Shown here one piece after another: positions 47,301 to 55,423 of a stretch of DNA of 57,117 bases (the first letter of the stretch is position 1; every line of letters starts with the position of its first letter). Below the pieces are notes generated by a model, which was not told where the DNA came from, did no database searches, and worked only from the letters and a program-made list of their open reading frames with translations. Where the stretch lies: NCBI GenBank assembly GCA_025966225.1, contig JAOPVI010000259.1, forward strand, positions 1 to 57,117, written 5' to 3'. The position numbers and the translations under genes were made by a program. The DNA is from Mycobacterium sp. (GTDB lineage: Bacteria > Actinomycetota > Actinomycetes > Mycobacteriales > Mycobacteriaceae).

Positions 47301-47954
47301 ATCACCGAAGACCTGGACCTCGACGTGGCGAGCGTGTTCGACGAACTTCTCGACGAACATGCCCGCCGACCCGAAGCTGCGTTCGGCCACGCGGGCCACC
47401 CGCTCGAAGGCTGCGCGGAGCTCGGCGGCGTCGCGGCAGACCTGCATGCCGATCCCCCCGCCGCCGCCCGTCGCCTTCAGCATCACCGGATAACCGATCT
47501 CGCCTGCTGCTGCGACCGCCGCCGTCGGGCCATCGAGCAGCTCGGAGCCAGCGAATATCGGAACCCCCGCCGCCCGTGCCGCCGCGCGTGCGGTGTGCTT
47601 GCTCCCGAAGACCCTCAGCTGGTGTGGTGTCGGGCCAACGAAAACCAGCCCCGCCGATTCGACGGCAGCCGCGAATTCGGCGTCCTCCGAGAGGAATCCG
47701 TAGCCGGGATGGATCAGGCCTGCCCCCGTGACCCTGGCCGCGTCCAGGATCGCGTGGACCCGAAGGTAGCTCTCACTGGGGGCGGCGGGACCCAGCCGCA
47801 CGGCGTCGTCGGCCATGCGTACATGGGGTGCGGCGCGGTCTGCGTCGGAGAACACCGCGACCGTACGCAGGCCGACGGAACGTGCGGCGTTCACCAACCG
47901 CATCGCGATCTCGCCCCTGTTGGCGATGAGTACCGTGTCGCGGGCCGCAGTCAC
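44301..47954 (-). CDS. Biotin-dependent urea-carboxylase-family enzyme (urea or guanidine carboxylase)
   Basis: GTG 47954 after GGGGAGG gives 1217 aa; the frame is open to 48047, but that part holds the operators. Domains in order: biotin carboxylase, about 1-450 ([40 protein letters not shown]); KipA/AHS2-like carboxyltransferase half ([38 protein letters not shown]); KipI/AHS1-like half ([36 protein letters not shown]); biotinyl domain with Lys1177 in ALEAMKMET. Together with allophanate hydrolase it would turn urea (from allantoicase) into ammonia and CO2. Some members are guanidine carboxylases. No allophanate hydrolase gene is in this window. Confidence 0.92.
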   Translation of the reverse strand: [1217 protein letters not shown]

Positions 47955-48000
47955 TTCGCCTCCCCAATGCCGATGCCGACGTCCGCGCACGAACTGATTC

Positions 48001-48109
48001 CTATCGACTGACAGTTTTCGGCGTCGAGGCCCGGCCGTGGTTGCCACGATGTAACCGATCCCATATGGCCCGTTAACAACGCGCGTCCCGTGTGTCTGTC
48101 ATGTGACAG
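48001..48109. promoter_or_regulatory. Operator pair B for the TetR regulator
   Basis: CTATCGACTGACAG (48001-48014) and CTGTCATGTGACAG (48096-48109) match pair A in sequence and spacing (95 bp). The near site is 46 bp from the carboxylase start, as its counterpart is 55 bp from the ABC ATPase start; both near sites are followed by TTTTC. The far site is 65 bp before the plus-strand YciI-like gene. Confidence 0.7.
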
Positions 48110-48174
48110 ATATTCAAGCGGGAGGATGCCTCCGACTCGCATCGGCTATCGCGACGTCCGATATCGTCGCTGGC

Positions 48175-48450
48175 GTGTTCCATGTGCTCACGTTGACGTA
48201 CCTGCAGTCCACCGACGTCGTCGACCAGACCCGGCCTGCCCACCTCGACTGGATCAAGGACGAGGTCGCGCGCGGGCGGTTGATTCTGACGGGGCGATTG
48301 GAGTCGCAAACCGGTGGCGTGCTCATCACCGGCGACATCAGCACCGAGGACGCCGAGTCGTTGATGGCGAACGACCCCTACCAGTTGGCCGGGTTGGTGC
48401 GCTATGACCGCGTCGGCTTCACGGGCGGGGCCCGCGCACCCGGGTTGTGA
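48175..48450 (+). CDS. YciI-like protein
   Basis: GTG 48175 gives 91 aa (VFHVLTLTYLQSTDVVDQTRPAHLDW); the open frame from 48103 would cross the operator dyad and adds non-family residues. The ferredoxin-like YciI pattern is visible: RPAHLDWIKDEVARGRLILTGRL, GGVLITGDISTEDAESLMANDPY. YciI proteins carry a conserved His-Asp pair (here H and D of AHLDW) and have unclear enzymatic roles. Divergent from the carboxylase and possibly under the same operator. Confidence 0.75.
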   Translation: MFHVLTLTYLQSTDVVDQTRPAHLDWIKDEVARGRLILTGRLESQTGGVLITGDISTEDAESLMANDPYQLAGLVRYDRVGFTGGARAPGL

Positions 48451-48589
48451 CCTTTGCAACCCCGGGAATTAATCCCACGTAGCCGCCCGTTGCTGGGTCG
48501 AGGTGCAGGGCTGCGCCTGGTTCGTTACCTTCGCTAAACTTCTGGTGAAGGATTGTTTGCAATTCGACACAAAAGAGGCACGTAAAGAC

Positions 48590-49645
48590 ATGACTACGAC
48601 CGTTTCGGCATACGCCGCATCCGACAAGTGGGGGTCCAACGCACCCCTGACCAAGACCACCATCGAGCGCCGCGACGTCGGCCCGGCCGACGTGGCCATC
48701 GACATCAAGTTCGCAGGCATTTGCCACTCCGACCTGCACACCGTGAGCACCGAGTGGGGCGAGGTGACGTTCCCCGTGGTGCCCGGGCACGAAATCGCAG
48801 GCCTCGTCACCGAGGTCGGCTCCGAGGTGACCAAGTACAAGGTCGGCGACCGGGTCGGCGTCGGCTGTTTCGTCGACTCCTGTCGCGAATGCGAGAACTG
48901 CAAGGCCGGTGACGAGCAGTACTGCAACAACCCCGGCATGGTCGGCACCTACAACGCCGTCGGGCGCGACGGCAATCCGACTCAGGGTGGATACAGCGAC
49001 GCGATCGTCGTCGACGAGAACTACGTGCTGCGCATCCCCGACTCCATCCCGCTGGACAAGGCGGCGCCCCTGCTGTGCGCAGGCATCACCACCTACTCGC
49101 CGCTGCGGCACTGGGGTGCGGGCCCTGGCAAGCGCGTCGCGGTCATCGGCTTGGGTGGCCTCGGCCACCTCGGCGTGAAACTGGCCGCCGCGATGGGCGC
49201 CGAGGTCGCGGTGCTGAGCCAGTCGCTCAAGAAGATGGAGGACGGACTCCGCCTTGGCGCCTCCGAGTACTACGCCACCAGCGACCCCGACACGTTCAAG
49301 AAGCTGACGGGCTCGTTCGACCTGATCCTGAACACGGTGTCGGCCAACCTCGACATGGCCGACTACCTCGGCCTGCTGAAGCTGGACGGCACGCTCGTCG
49401 AACTCGGCATGCCGGAGAACCCGATGCCGGTGCCTGCTGGAGTCCTGATCATGGGGCGTCGCAGGCTGTCAGGCTCGTTGATCGGCGGCATTCGCGAGAC
49501 CCAGGAGATGCTCGACTTCTGCGCGGCGCACGACGTCGCTCCGGAGATCGAGGTCATCGAGGCCTCCTACGTCAACGAGGCGTACGAGCGGATGCTGGCC
49601 AGTGACGTGCGGTACCGCTTCGTCATCGACAACGCGACGATCTAA
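48590..49645 (+). CDS. adhC: NAD(P)-dependent, zinc-containing alcohol dehydrogenase (AdhC-like)
   Basis: ATG 48590 ([17 protein letters not shown]) gives 351 aa. Cinnamyl-alcohol-dehydrogenase-type MDR enzyme: catalytic Zn ligands in GICHSDLHT and VPGHEIAG, structural Zn Cys cluster in [15 protein letters not shown], proton-relay Cys in [12 protein letters not shown], Rossmann motif [11 protein letters not shown]. Relatives (YahK, Rv3045) reduce a broad range of aldehydes with NADPH. It is followed by an intrinsic terminator at 49660-49694, so it is likely monocistronic. Counterpart of Rv3045. Confidence 0.95.
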   Translation: MTTTVSAYAASDKWGSNAPLTKTTIERRDVGPADVAIDIKFAGICHSDLHTVSTEWGEVTFPVVPGHEIAGLVTEVGSEVTKYKVGDRVGVGCFVDSCRECENCKAGDEQYCNNPGMVGTYNAVGRDGNPTQGGYSDAIVVDENYVLRIPDSIPLDKAAPLLCAGITTYSPLRHWGAGPGKRVAVIGLGGLGHLGVKLAAAMGAEVAVLSQSLKKMEDGLRLGASEYYATSDPDTFKKLTGSFDLILNTVSANLDMADYLGLLKLDGTLVELGMPENPMPVPAGVLIMGRRRLSGSLIGGIRETQEMLDFCAAHDVAPEIEVIEASYVNEAYERMLASDVRYRFVIDNATI

Positions 49646-49659
49646 CCGACTGACTCGAG

Positions 49660-49694
49660 CGGGCGGGGCCTCTTTCTCAGGCTCCGTCCGTTTT
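49660..49694 (+). terminator. Intrinsic terminator after adhC
   Basis: CGGGCGGGGCC (49660-49670) pairs over all 11 positions with GGCTCCGTCCG (49680-49690), with two G-U pairs and a 9-nt loop, followed by TTTT. It begins 14 bp after the adhC stop, in the gap before the convergent DUF3349 gene. Confidence 0.8.
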
Positions 49695-49757
49695 GGCTTG
49701 CTAGCTTCGTTGTGAGGGCGATGACACGTCAGGCAATTCGACGTCTATCTGTAGTCG

Positions 49758-50078
49758 CTAGACCTTGTCGACCCCGGCCAACGGCCAACCTGCGGCGGCA
49801 AGCTTGGCCGCTACCCGCTGGACGTTCTCCGAACCCGCGTCGTGATGGGTCACGTCGGAGATGAACTCGCCGATCTCGTCGGTGGTGAGCTCACCGTCCG
49901 CGAGCGCCGCCGAATCCGAAGCGGTGATATTGCGAACCACTCCCTTGATCTGCTCATCCGTCAACGGCGTGCTGCGAAGCAGGGCGAGCAGCGGCACCCG
50001 ATCCGGGCCTGGCACGCCCTCGGGATAACCGGCGCGAAGCCAGTTGAGAATGGACTCGAATAGCGACGTGGTGGTCAC
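49758..50078 (-). CDS. DUF3349 family protein (Rv3046c-like)
   Basis: GTG 50078 gives 106 aa: ILNWLRAGYPEGVPGPDRVPLLALLR, then LTDEQIKGVVRNIT, GELTTDEIGEFISDVTHHDAGSENVQRVAAKLAAAGWPL. This is the all-helical mycobacterial DUF3349 family (as in Rv0543c), small soluble proteins without known function. The gene is convergent with adhC. The 258-bp gap upstream of it, towards the APC permease gene, holds a 20-bp palindrome but no gene that I can see. Confidence 0.88.
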   Translation of the reverse strand: MTTTSLFESILNWLRAGYPEGVPGPDRVPLLALLRSTPLTDEQIKGVVRNITASDSAALADGELTTDEIGEFISDVTHHDAGSENVQRVAAKLAAAGWPLAGVDKV

Positions 50079-50211
50079 ACCGCCAAGTGTCTAGCTCCCC
50101 GCACGCGAAAACTACCGCCGATCCGCACAGTTCCGCGGTCATTCACCGGCCGTTCACAGCTGGCCGTCATGCGGCCATCTGGCGTTCGGGGAAGGTAGAT
50201 CACGAGCCCAC

Positions 50212-50231
50212 TCCCTGCCAATTGGCAGGGA
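50212..50231. promoter_or_regulatory. Perfect 20-bp palindrome upstream of the APC permease gene
   Basis: TCCCTGCCAATTGGCAGGGA is fully self-complementary, centred about 115 bp before the permease ATG (50337). Without a loop it cannot form a good RNA hairpin at its centre, which favours a protein-binding operator. No regulator gene adjoins it. Confidence 0.6.
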
Positions 50232-50336
50232 AGTTCGCCGCTCGAGTTGTGGGGTACCGGTCCGGATGCGACGCTGATGGGCGGACTGCAACGCCGCGGT
50301 CCAATCACGCAATCCGATCCGAACCAGGATGGCCAG

Positions 50337-51959
50337 ATGACCACTGAATCCGAAGCCTTGGGCGCAGAGCCGAAGACCTCCACGGGCCTGAAGAAGGGTT
50401 CGATCGGCATCATCGCCGTGCTATTCATGGCCGTCGCGAATGCCGCGCCAATCACCGCGATGACCGGCAACACGCCGATCGCGGTCGGATTCGGCAACGG
50501 TTTGGGTGCCCCCGCAGGCTTCCTGTTCGCGACCATCATCCTGACGCTCTTCGCGCTGGGTTACGTCGCGATGGCGCGACACATCACCACGACCGGCGCC
50601 TTCTATGGGTTTATCTCGCACGGACTCGGCCAGATCTGGGGCATGGCAAGCGGTATGCTCGCGACGTTCGCCTACGTGGTGTTCGAGGGTTCGTTGATCG
50701 GTGGTTGCGCGTACTTCGCGAATGACGCCCTGAACACGATCTTCAACATCAACATCCCCTGGCTGGCAATCGCGATCTTGGCCATCGTCGCCATCGCGGT
50801 GCTTTGCTACTTCGACATCAGCCTCACCGCTGCCATCCTCGGCGTCACCCTGACCTGCGAGGTGCTCATCCTGTTGGCGCTCGCGTTCTCGGTGATCTTC
50901 TCTGGCGGCGGCCCCGACGGCTTCATGCTTGGCCAGACGGTGACGCTGAACAACGCATTCGAGAGCCTGCCGGCAGGCGCCTTCGGTACCGCTGCGACCG
51001 CTGGCGCGATGGCTACCGGGTTGTTCTTCGCGTTCTGGTCGTGGGTGGGCTTCGAGACCACCGCGGTCTACGGCGAGGAATCGCGCAATCCGAAGAAGAT
51101 CGTCCCAAGGGCGACCATCATCGCGGTCGTCGGACTGGGCCTGTTCTACACCTTCATCTCGGCGATGGTGATCGCGGGCAACGGCGCCAAGGAGTCGGTC
51201 GAGGCCTCGATCAGCGCGAATCCGTTGGACTTGTTCTTCAAGCTGGTCGACGTCAAGCTGGGTGCGGTGCCGCTGGACATCTACAAGCTCCTTCTGGTGA
51301 TCGGTTCGTTCGCCTGCGCATTGGCCTTCCACAACGCCGCCTCCCGTTACCTGTTCGCGTTGGGCCGGGAGATTCCGTCCGACAAGATCAAGAACACCCT
51401 CGGCAGCACCCACCCCAAGCACGGCTCTCCCTACATCGCGTCGACGGTGCAGAGCGTCATCACTTTGGTCATCGTGCTGCTGTTCTTCACCTTCACCGCC
51501 GTAACGGCGGCCGACGCGAGCGGCAACATGGTCGACACCCCGACCCTGGTCCCGTATGTCAACGTGTACGGACTGTTGGCGTTGATCGGCACTGCGGCGA
51601 TCATGCTGGTGCAAGCGATCTGTTCGGCTGCGGTGATTTCGTACTTCTGGGTCAAGAAGACGCACAAGGGCAACGTGATCACCACGCTGATCTGCCCGCT
51701 CATCGGCGGCGTCGGGATGCTGTACGTGGTCTGGGCGCTGTGGCAGAGCTTGGCCGTTGCGGCGGGAGTCGCGTCGAACTCGAACGTGCTCAAGGCCGGC
51801 CCGTACATGATCGTCGCCGTGTTCGTGATCGGCCTGGTCTATGCAATCTGGTTGCGTCAGGCCAATCCTGCCGTCTACGCGGAGATCGGGCGCACCGTCA
51901 TGGACGACGCGCACGAAAGAGCCGACGAGCCGGTCGAGCCCGCAGCGCCGTCGGAGTAG
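50337..51959 (+). CDS. APC-superfamily amino acid/polyamine permease
   Basis: ATG 50337 (MTTESEALGAEPKTSTG) gives 540 aa. About 12-13 membrane helices; the first has the APC signature (IGIIAVLFMAVANAAPITAMTGNTPIAVGFGNGLGAPAGF). TGAFYGFISHGLGQIWGM and FFAFWSWVGFETTAVYGEESRNPKKIVPRATI are the conserved helix 3 and helix 6-7 regions. It is a cytoplasmic-membrane importer or exchanger of an amino acid or amine, substrate not evident. The N- and C-termini are hydrophilic and acidic. It is followed by a convergent GH13 gene, so it appears monocistronic. Confidence 0.92.
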   Translation: MTTESEALGAEPKTSTGLKKGSIGIIAVLFMAVANAAPITAMTGNTPIAVGFGNGLGAPAGFLFATIILTLFALGYVAMARHITTTGAFYGFISHGLGQIWGMASGMLATFAYVVFEGSLIGGCAYFANDALNTIFNINIPWLAIAILAIVAIAVLCYFDISLTAAILGVTLTCEVLILLALAFSVIFSGGGPDGFMLGQTVTLNNAFESLPAGAFGTAATAGAMATGLFFAFWSWVGFETTAVYGEESRNPKKIVPRATIIAVVGLGLFYTFISAMVIAGNGAKESVEASISANPLDLFFKLVDVKLGAVPLDIYKLLLVIGSFACALAFHNAASRYLFALGREIPSDKIKNTLGSTHPKHGSPYIASTVQSVITLVIVLLFFTFTAVTAADASGNMVDTPTLVPYVNVYGLLALIGTAAIMLVQAICSAAVISYFWVKKTHKGNVITTLICPLIGGVGMLYVVWALWQSLAVAAGVASNSNVLKAGPYMIVAVFVIGLVYAIWLRQANPAVYAEIGRTVMDDAHERADEPVEPAAPSE

Positions 51960-51972
51960 GCGGGCCAGCCGC

Positions 51973-53664
51973 TCAGCTCACGGAGTAGATGCGCGCGTCC
52001 CAGCCTTCGAGGTGCAGCGTCGATCCCGAGGACGACGGGGTGTCGGGCAGGTTGCCAAGCACCAGGTCTGCGCCGATCCATTCTGGGCCGATCTCCACGG
52101 TCCGGGCCTCGCGCGCGCAGTTGACGACGACCAGAAGTTTCTCGCTCGGGCCCGTCCTGGTGTACGCCCAGATGTGCGGGTCGTCCTCCATCAGCGGGGT
52201 AAAGTCGCCGTCCACCAGGATGGGCAACTCGTGGCGGAGCCGGATGAGCGCTCTGTAGTGCGCGAAAACCGAATCCGGCGCACCGATTTGGGCGGCCGCG
52301 TTGAGCCAGGTGTGATTGGGGTTGACCGGCAGCCATGGGACACCGGTGGTGAATCCGGCGTTCGGTCCCGCGTCCCATTGCATGGGTGTGCGGGCGTTGT
52401 CGCGGCTGATCTTGGCCAGCCCGGCGAGCGCCGCGCCCTCGTCGCCACCGCGTTCGACCACACTGTTGTAGTAGTTGACGGCCTCAAGATCGTTGTGGTC
52501 CTGCGGATTTCGGAAGGGGTAGTTCGTCATTCCCAGCTCTTCGCCTTGGTAGACGAACGGGGTGCCGCGCATACCGTGCAGAACCGTCGCGAGCGCCTTC
52601 GCCGAGGCCGCCCAATAATCGGGGGCGTCGTCGCCGAACCGGGACACGACGCGGGGCTGGTCGTGGTTGTTCCAATACAGGCTGTTCCAACCGGTTTCCG
52701 CCAATGCTGCCTGCCAGCGGTGGAGCGCCTTCTTCAGGACTACCAGGTCGAGCCCGCGGTAGTCGAACTTGCCCGCCGGGCCCTGGTCGACGGACACGTG
52801 CTCGAACTGGAAGACCATGTTCAGCTCGCCCCGAGCCGGATCGGTGTAGAGCCGCGCCTGTTCGGGCGTCACTCCGGGCATCTCGCCGACCGTGACGAAC
52901 TCGCCCTCGCGGCCGCCGAAGACCTCGCGGGTCAGCTCGGCGAGGTACTCGTGAACGTGCGGCCCATCGACGAACTCATCCATGGCACTGACGAACCGCT
53001 GGCCCGACACTGCCGGCGCGTCGGGAAGCCCCTCGGCCTTGGAGATGAAGTTGACGACGTCCATGCGGAATCCATCGACACCGCGATCGAGCCACCAAAT
53101 CATGATGTCCCGCACGGCTTTTCGAACGTCCGGGTGCTCCCAGTTCAGATCCGGCTGTTTGCGGTCGAAGAGGTGCAGGTAGTACTGCTCGGTCGGCTCC
53201 TCCCACGCCCACGCCGAGCCGGAGAAGAACGAGCCCCAGTTGTTCGGTTCGGCGCCGTCGCGGGCATCCCGCCAGACGTACCAGTCCCGCTTCGGGTTGT
53301 CCCGCGACGAACGGGACTCCACGAACCACGGATGCTCGTCGGAGGTGTGGTTGACCACCAGGTCCATCACCAGCTTCATCCCGCGTTCGTGCACCTCCGC
53401 AAGGAGGGTGTCGAACTCGGCGAGGGTGCCGAACTTCGGGTCGATGTCGCGGTAGTCACTGATGTCGTAGCCGTTGTCGGCCTGCGGGGATCGGTAGACC
53501 GGCGACAGCCAGATCACGTCGACCCCGAGCACCTGGAGGTAGCCGAGTCGCGCGGTGATGCCGTTCAGGTCGCCGAGCCCGTCGCCGTTCGAGTCGGCGT
53601 AGCTCCGCGGATAGATCTGGTAAACCACGGCCGACTTCCACCAATCCTCGAGGGGCCGTTTCAT
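51973..53664 (-). CDS. GH13 alpha-glucosidase (oligo-1,6-glucosidase / trehalose-6-phosphate hydrolase-like)
   Basis: ATG 53664 (MKRPLEDWWKSAVVYQIYPRSY) gives 563 aa; the longer frame is the shadow of the glycosyltransferase gene. All GH13 conserved regions are present: DLVVNHTSDEH, GFRMDVVNFI (Asp nucleophile), TVGEMPG (Glu acid/base), YWNNHDQPR (Asp stabiliser), and DNARTPMQWDAGPNAGFT. It lacks a signal peptide and so acts in the cytoplasm on short alpha-glucosides. The ATGA overlap with the upstream GT4 gene implies a joint operon; perhaps they balance a glucoside pool. Confidence 0.92.
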   Translation of the reverse strand: MKRPLEDWWKSAVVYQIYPRSYADSNGDGLGDLNGITARLGYLQVLGVDVIWLSPVYRSPQADNGYDISDYRDIDPKFGTLAEFDTLLAEVHERGMKLVMDLVVNHTSDEHPWFVESRSSRDNPKRDWYVWRDARDGAEPNNWGSFFSGSAWAWEEPTEQYYLHLFDRKQPDLNWEHPDVRKAVRDIMIWWLDRGVDGFRMDVVNFISKAEGLPDAPAVSGQRFVSAMDEFVDGPHVHEYLAELTREVFGGREGEFVTVGEMPGVTPEQARLYTDPARGELNMVFQFEHVSVDQGPAGKFDYRGLDLVVLKKALHRWQAALAETGWNSLYWNNHDQPRVVSRFGDDAPDYWAASAKALATVLHGMRGTPFVYQGEELGMTNYPFRNPQDHNDLEAVNYYNSVVERGGDEGAALAGLAKISRDNARTPMQWDAGPNAGFTTGVPWLPVNPNHTWLNAAAQIGAPDSVFAHYRALIRLRHELPILVDGDFTPLMEDDPHIWAYTRTGPSEKLLVVVNCAREARTVEIGPEWIGADLVLGNLPDTPSSSGSTLHLEGWDARIYSVS

Positions 53665-54665
53665 TGCCGGCGTCCGATGACGTCTCGGTACACGGTGACG
53701 TACTTCTCGATCATGGCGGCGACGGTGAAGCGCGCGGCGGCGATTTCGGCGATCTTGGCCCTGTCGAGCGCGCCGGCGACACCCACTGCGGTCACCGCCG
53801 AATCGATGTCGTCGACCAGAAAGCCGGTGGTCCCGTGGATGATCAGCTCGCCCATCGAGCCTCTCGAGTTGGCGATGACCGGTGTGCCACAAGCCATCGC
53901 CTCCACGACGCTGTAGCCGAACGGCTCGTCGAAGTCGATCAGGTGAAGCAACGCGTGTGCGCGTCCCAATACCTCTGCGCGCGTGGTGGCGTCGATGGCA
54001 CCGAGATAGCGCACCTGCACTCCGTCGATGTGCGGCGCGACTTCGTCACGAAAGTACCTGTCGTCCTGGATGATCCCAGCGATGTCGAGTCGGCGACCAC
54101 ATCGACGGGCGACCTCGATCGCGTGCGCGGTGCCCTTGTCTGGGTGGATTCGTCCGAAGAACAGCAGATGCTCGCCCGGACTGGGATGGACCGCGAACTC
54201 ACCGACGTCGATGCCGTGGTGAATGGTGGCGGCGTAATTCAGGTTCGGATGCCGATCGGCGTCGCTTATCGACACGTACGCTCCTGCACCGTCATAGCGT
54301 TGGTAGACGGGAACGATCAGTTCGGACGAGAACCCGTGAATCGTGGTGACCACCGGCGTCGTGACGAGCTCGCTGTACGTGAGCGGCAGGAAGTCGAACC
54401 CGTTGTGGATGACGCCGAACTCGTCAGCCCGCTCGAACACCGAGGCGATGTGCAGGCATTCCGCCACCTTCGCGTCGATCGTCGCGTCCTCAGACCAGCC
54501 TGTCGGCGCCGTGGCGTGCAAGGTGGCCGTGGTGATCGAGTCTGCGGTGGCGAACAGCGTGACGTGATGACCGGCCGCCACCAACCCCTCGGTGAGCAAG
54601 GATGCGAACTGCTCCCACGGCCCGTAGTGACGAGGTGGGGTCCGCCACGCGATCGGCGCCAGCAC
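53661..54665 (-). CDS. GT4-family glycosyltransferase
   Basis: A GT-B protein: APIAWRTPPRHYGPWEQFASLLTEGLVAAGHHVTLF at the N-terminus, HNGFDFLPLTYSEL, FFGRIHPDKGTAHAIEVARR (donor site strand), and the E-x7-E motif in EPFGYSVVE. GTG 54665 (334 aa) cuts just into the first beta strand. The natural start would be about four codons earlier (IRVAVLAPIAW), where the codon is ATT at 54677 and a TAG lies upstream, so either the N-terminus is trimmed or ATT is used. Coupled to the GH13 glucosidase. Acceptor unknown. Confidence 0.88.
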   Translation of the reverse strand: MLAPIAWRTPPRHYGPWEQFASLLTEGLVAAGHHVTLFATADSITTATLHATAPTGWSEDATIDAKVAECLHIASVFERADEFGVIHNGFDFLPLTYSELVTTPVVTTIHGFSSELIVPVYQRYDGAGAYVSISDADRHPNLNYAATIHHGIDVGEFAVHPSPGEHLLFFGRIHPDKGTAHAIEVARRCGRRLDIAGIIQDDRYFRDEVAPHIDGVQVRYLGAIDATTRAEVLGRAHALLHLIDFDEPFGYSVVEAMACGTPVIANSRGSMGELIIHGTTGFLVDDIDSAVTAVGVAGALDRAKIAEIAAARFTVAAMIEKYVTVYRDVIGRRQ

Positions 54666-54933
54666 TGCGACCCGAATCGGGCTGCCTGCCGCGCCTTGGA
54701 TGGGAATGTGGTCAGGCTACCCGCGTGTAGTCGGCCGCCTCGACCGTGCTGCACCCGTCGACATCTGCGGCGGCGAGTTCAGATGCGCGCCTTCGATCCG
54801 CATGGTGACGATGTGTCGGCCCGCCGATGCACCGAATCGAACGACTCCAGCAATACGGTGGTTCGTTAGCTAAGACAACGCTCGCACTCCGCAAAGGTAG
54901 CGGTCGACACCAATAGGTAGTCGTTGTACAGTG

Positions 54934-54959
54934 GCAACCATCGCATTTAATGCGGTTGC
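54934..54959. other. Imperfect hairpin in an A+T-richer gene-free stretch
   Basis: GCAACC-at-CGCA pairs with TGCG-GTTGC around TTTAA. The surrounding 54678-55037 has no convincing gene. From about 54890 it is clearly more A+T-rich than the rest of the window, suggesting foreign DNA. It could be a regulatory dyad or promoter region for the gene at 55038. Confidence 0.4.
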
Positions 54960-55037
54960 TAACCACGGCAATTATGGATAGAGAATTTGCTGAGCTATTG
55001 GCAGCTAATTTTCATACATACAAGCATGGAGTGCCTG

Positions 55038-55394
55038 ATGAGTAACACGCGTACCGTCGCGCCGGACCAGATCCAAGCTGCGATCGGTCGAATCATTGAG
55101 GCAGGCAAACGCGTCCCACGCGGCCCCGAAGCCCTGGTAAACGCCGTAAACCAAGCTCTCGACAGCCTGCAGCTTGCCGTCGACGAGGCCCGTTTACTCG
55201 GCGTTGGTCGGGAAGCAATCGAAGATGCGCTCGGCGTGTGGCGAGGCGCGGTATCCGCCGAGCTCACTTGCTCCGACGTTGAGCCGGTCGCGAGCGAGCG
55301 CGTCGCTCCCGCGCAGCACGTCAGCGAACAGTTGAGTGCACGGCGTGGTCACACCGCGTTTCAGCCGAGCCACCGAACGCCTGCCGTCCACTAG
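55038..55394 (+). CDS. Hypothetical protein, 118 aa
   Basis: ATG 55038 (MSNTRTVAPDQIQAAIGRII) lies 7 nt after GGAG; the frame is open from 54987, but the extra residues look non-coding. The first 75 residues are predicted helical (EALVNAVNQALDSLQLAVDEARLL, GVGREAIEDALGVWRGAVSAEL); the tail is polar and disordered-looking (ASERVAPAQHVSEQ, QPSHRTPAVH). I do not recognise the family. It has an A+T-richer upstream region and sits next to the duplicated nrdF end, so it may belong to an inserted element. Confidence 0.6.
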   Translation: MSNTRTVAPDQIQAAIGRIIEAGKRVPRGPEALVNAVNQALDSLQLAVDEARLLGVGREAIEDALGVWRGAVSAELTCSDVEPVASERVAPAQHVSEQLSARRGHTAFQPSHRTPAVH

Positions 55395-55423
55395 GATCTG
55401 ACTGGCGTTGGTCTAGCCTGCGG

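Noticed and set aside
43510..48080. GTAAC-type repeats between the TetR operators as GlnR nitrogen-control boxes
   Set aside because: GTAACCRAT occurs in both control regions, and nitrogen control would make sense, but the spacing (20 bp in one, 22 bp in the other) does not reproduce the expected AC-n9-AC half-site phasing. Left as a possibility only.
51841..53916. 691-codon plus-strand open frame opposite the GH13 gene
   Set aside because: Antisense shadow; the minus strand holds every GH13 catalytic region.
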